Below are positions 5,652 to 6,372 of a stretch of DNA of 6,372 bases, one piece after another. Below the pieces are notes generated by a model. It had not been told where the DNA came from, did no database searches, and saw only the letters and a program-made list of their open reading frames with translations. The position numbers and the translations under genes are program-made. Location: positions 1 to 6,372 of the forward strand of contig SFCY01000130.1 in assembly GCA_004558865.1 (NCBI GenBank), read 5' to 3'. The number at the start of each line of letters is the position of its first letter. Position 1 is the first letter of the stretch. The DNA is from Bacteroidales bacterium. Its GTDB lineage: Bacteria > Bacteroidota > Bacteroidia > Bacteroidales > Bacteroidaceae.

Positions 5652-5928
5652 TTTAGGCCGGTCCTAAAAACCAGGTTTAGGAACCAAGCTGATTGTATAT
5701 ATGTTGTTTTCGGTCGCCTTCTGCATCCATCGACCCCAGAGCGTCAAGTCCCATCGGCCGTGTGGCCAGCCACACTCCCCCTCAACTTGCGTTTTGAGTC
5801 CCCGCAGCTGGCAGAACCTTTTGGATAAGCCAAATGAGCAGAGCCAAGCTTGCCTGGACTCTGCCATGGCGAGAAAAGGTGGGGCTGGGCCCAATACGCC
5901 TCGACCTATTTTGTAGAACCGACCTTTA
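5652..5928 (+). mobile_element. Copy B of the structured repeat: candidate MITE-like element
   Basis: The element has imperfect terminal inverted repeats: 5652-5681 matches the reverse complement of 5899-5928 at 21 of 30 positions, best at GGCCGGTCCTA on the left against GGTCGGTTCTA on the right. TTTA stands immediately outside these cores at both ends (5652-5655 and 5925-5928) and may be a 4-bp target duplication. Inside is the long hairpin shared with copy A: TTCTGC (5719-5724) with GCAGAA (5811-5816), CAGAGCGT (5737-5744) with GCGTTTTG (5789-5796), AAGT (5746-5749) with ACTT (5785-5788), and a perfect apical stem GTGTGGC (5760-5766) with GCCACAC (5769-5775). A section absent from copy A (5817-5892) adds two more hairpins, TTTGG/CCAAA (5820-5834) and GCAGAGCCA with TGG-A-CTCTGC (5838-5864). 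It has no transposase gene. A minus-strand open frame runs through it but is not conserved in copy A. It starts about 10 bases from the LacI-family start codon. The repeat is certain; its mobile nature is inferred. Confidence 0.6.
5662..5682. promoter_or_regulatory. 21-bp palindrome upstream of the LacI-family gene, possible operator
   Basis: TCCTAAA (5662-5668) and TTTAGGA (5676-5682) are perfect inverted arms around 7 bases, 20 bases before the regulator's start codon. LacI-family proteins often repress their own genes from such sites, so it is a candidate autoregulatory operator. Against this, the arms lack the central CG step common to family operators, and the site lies in the left terminal repeat of the element, so the symmetry may belong to the element instead. 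Confidence 0.35.
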
Positions 5929-5936
5929 TTATTTTG

Positions 5937-5968
5937 CAAAATTAATCAAAACATTTGAATAAGAGAAA
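5937..5968 (-). promoter_or_regulatory. Predicted Bacteroidetes-type promoter reading into the repeat and the LacI-family gene
   Basis: On the minus strand 5944-5937 is TAATTTTG, an exact TAnnTTTG match, and 5968-5965 is TTTC, three of four for the -33 TTTG, with a 20-base spacer as expected. The transcript would start near 5930, at the right edge of the repeat, giving a leader of about 290 bases that consists almost wholly of the element. The -7 overlaps a perfect 12-bp palindrome, ATTTTGCAAAAT (5931-5942). No other good promoter motif lies between here and the gene. Confidence 0.45.
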
Positions 5969-6024
5969 GAAAGCTGCATAAAAGTTTGGGGAAAACCAGT
6001 CAACCACGCCCATCCCCGAGCCCT

Positions 6025-6061
6025 CCCCCACCCCAACGAGGGGGAGAGGTTGGGGTGGGGG
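6025..6061. repeat. 13-bp perfect inverted repeat (REP-like hairpin) with an alternative fold
   Basis: CCCCCACCCCAAC (6025-6037) pairs perfectly with GTTGGGGTGGGGG (6049-6061) around an 11-base loop. The left arm can instead pair as CTCCCCC (6023-6029) with GGGGGAG (6040-6046), which excludes part of the main stem. It lies outside genes, is rich in G and C, and is not followed by a T-run, so it is more like an extragenic palindromic repeat than a terminator. No second copy is in the window. Confidence 0.5.
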
Positions 6062-6102
6062 CTTCTTAGGGCCGGCACAAGGCACGGCCCCTGCAGCTGG
6101 AC

Positions 6103-6128
6103 GCGACCTTTGCGACCTTTGCGACTTT
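6103..6128 (+). repeat. Short tandem repeat of a 9-base unit
   Basis: GCGACCTTT occurs at 6103-6111 and 6112-6120, followed by the shortened GCGACTTT at 6121-6128 and then GCGAG. It lies in non-coding DNA. No function can be assigned. Confidence 0.6.
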
Positions 6129-6315
6129 GCGAGATGAATCATGGAGGGATTGCCGCATGCATCCACTTGCAGGGCACGCCCTCTCTCAGAGGGGCGATCC
6201 AAACACAGGGCCACCCTTTACTTACCCATCTCCAAAGGCTTGGCTACATTCTGTGGCAGTTGTCACGATAGTCCGTGTCTTTTTTTAAATATGGTTGACA
6301 CCTCAAAAAGAAAAG

Positions 6316-6372
6316 ATGGAAAAGAAAAAAGAGAGGCTCCAATCCCTATTGGATCGCAGTAAGTTAGAGAAG
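6316..6372 (+). CDS. Start of an unidentified gene, cut by the window edge
   Basis: An ATG at 6316 opens a frame that stays open for 19 codons to the end of the window, reading MEKKKERLQSLLDRSKLEK. The lysine-rich start and the amphipathic helix-like pattern of leucines look like a true protein N-terminus, and an in-frame TAA lies upstream at 6286-6288. The preceding AAAAAGAAAAG is purine-rich, as is common before Bacteroidetes start codons, though no clear Shine-Dalgarno or promoter is visible. It would be the only plus-strand gene here, pointing away from the minus-strand cluster, so 5929-6315 lies between divergent units. An overlapping ATG at 6291 in another frame stops after 23 codons and is less likely. 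The product cannot be identified from 19 residues. Confidence 0.45.
   Translation, partial: MEKKKERLQSLLDRSKLEK

Larger units (their letters stand above)
5929..6315. other. Intergenic region, hairpin-rich, no convincing protein gene
   Basis: The first 70 bases are AT-rich and hold the predicted leftward promoter. The rest is GC-rich with several stems: a 13-bp stem at 6025-6061, GGGCCG/CGGCCC (6069-6074 with 6085-6090), and CGCCCTCT with AGAGGGGCG (6177-6184 with 6188-6196, one bulged G). A short tandem repeat, GCGACCTTT twice then GCGACTTT, lies at 6103-6128. A run of seven T (6280-6286) follows a weak CACG/CGTG stem. A minus-strand open frame of 90 codons reads through the GC-rich stems, and its composition looks like a by-product. 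No tRNA, rRNA or known riboswitch was recognised. Confidence 0.55.

Noticed and set aside
5664..5939. Minus-strand open frame of 91 codons through copy B of the repeat
   Set aside because: The matching region of copy A has in-frame stops and a one-base length change that shifts the frame, while the hairpin pairing is preserved. The element behaves as non-coding.
5942..6214. Minus-strand open frame of 90 codons across the hairpin-rich gap
   Set aside because: It reads through the palindromes and tandem repeat, has no recognisable motif and an unusual proline-rich composition caused by the C-rich stem.
6194..6222. Possible third right end of the repeat (CGATCC ... CCTTTA)
   Set aside because: The similarity to the right ends of copies A and B is short, needs a gap, and could be chance; the hairpin of the repeat is not recognisable before it.
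6264..6286. CACG/CGTG stem followed by T7 as a firm terminator
   Set aside because: The stem has only four base pairs with a six-base loop, too weak to call on its own, so it is mentioned only as a possibility.

Overview
The window is about 6.4 kb of GC-rich DNA that looks like a Bacteroidales chromosome, most likely Prevotellaceae. The grounds are promoter-like motifs of the Bacteroidetes type (TAnnTTTG at -7), mostly weak or absent Shine-Dalgarno sequences, and protein types typical of that order: a pair of short chromate-transporter proteins, an NhaC-type antiporter, and a LacI regulator with a periplasmic-binding-like domain. The genus is an inference.

Six complete genes all lie on the minus strand and read from right to left. 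They are a LacI-family regulator (4577-5641), an NhaC-family Na+/H+ antiporter (3224-4525), an uncharacterised conserved protein (2359-3165), two short chromate-transporter proteins with a 4-bp ATGA overlap (1696-2235 and 1124-1699), and an EamA/DMT-family transporter (211-1104). The spacing suggests one transcription unit of regulator, antiporter and unknown protein. A second unit, the chromate pair plus the EamA transporter, has its own predicted promoter near 2294-2331. Four of the six products are inner-membrane transporters or transporter halves. No sugar-utilisation gene lies beside the LacI-type regulator, so its ligand is unknown.

The most unusual content is non-coding. A repeat occurs at both edges of the gene block in the same orientation: copy A at 1-133, cut by the window edge, and copy B at 5652-5928. 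Both copies fold into a long hairpin. The apical 7-bp stem is perfect in both copies despite a paired substitution between them, and a lower stem in copy B survives through G.U pairs on the plus-strand RNA. Copy B also has imperfect terminal inverted repeats next to TTTA on each side, so it looks like a MITE or other small non-autonomous element. It fills nearly all the space upstream of the LacI gene, and a promoter-like motif sits at its outer edge, so the element may be the leader of that gene.

To the right, 5929-6315 has no convincing protein gene but is dense in hairpins, including a 13-bp perfect stem with an alternative fold. A plus-strand gene probably begins at 6316 and runs off the window.
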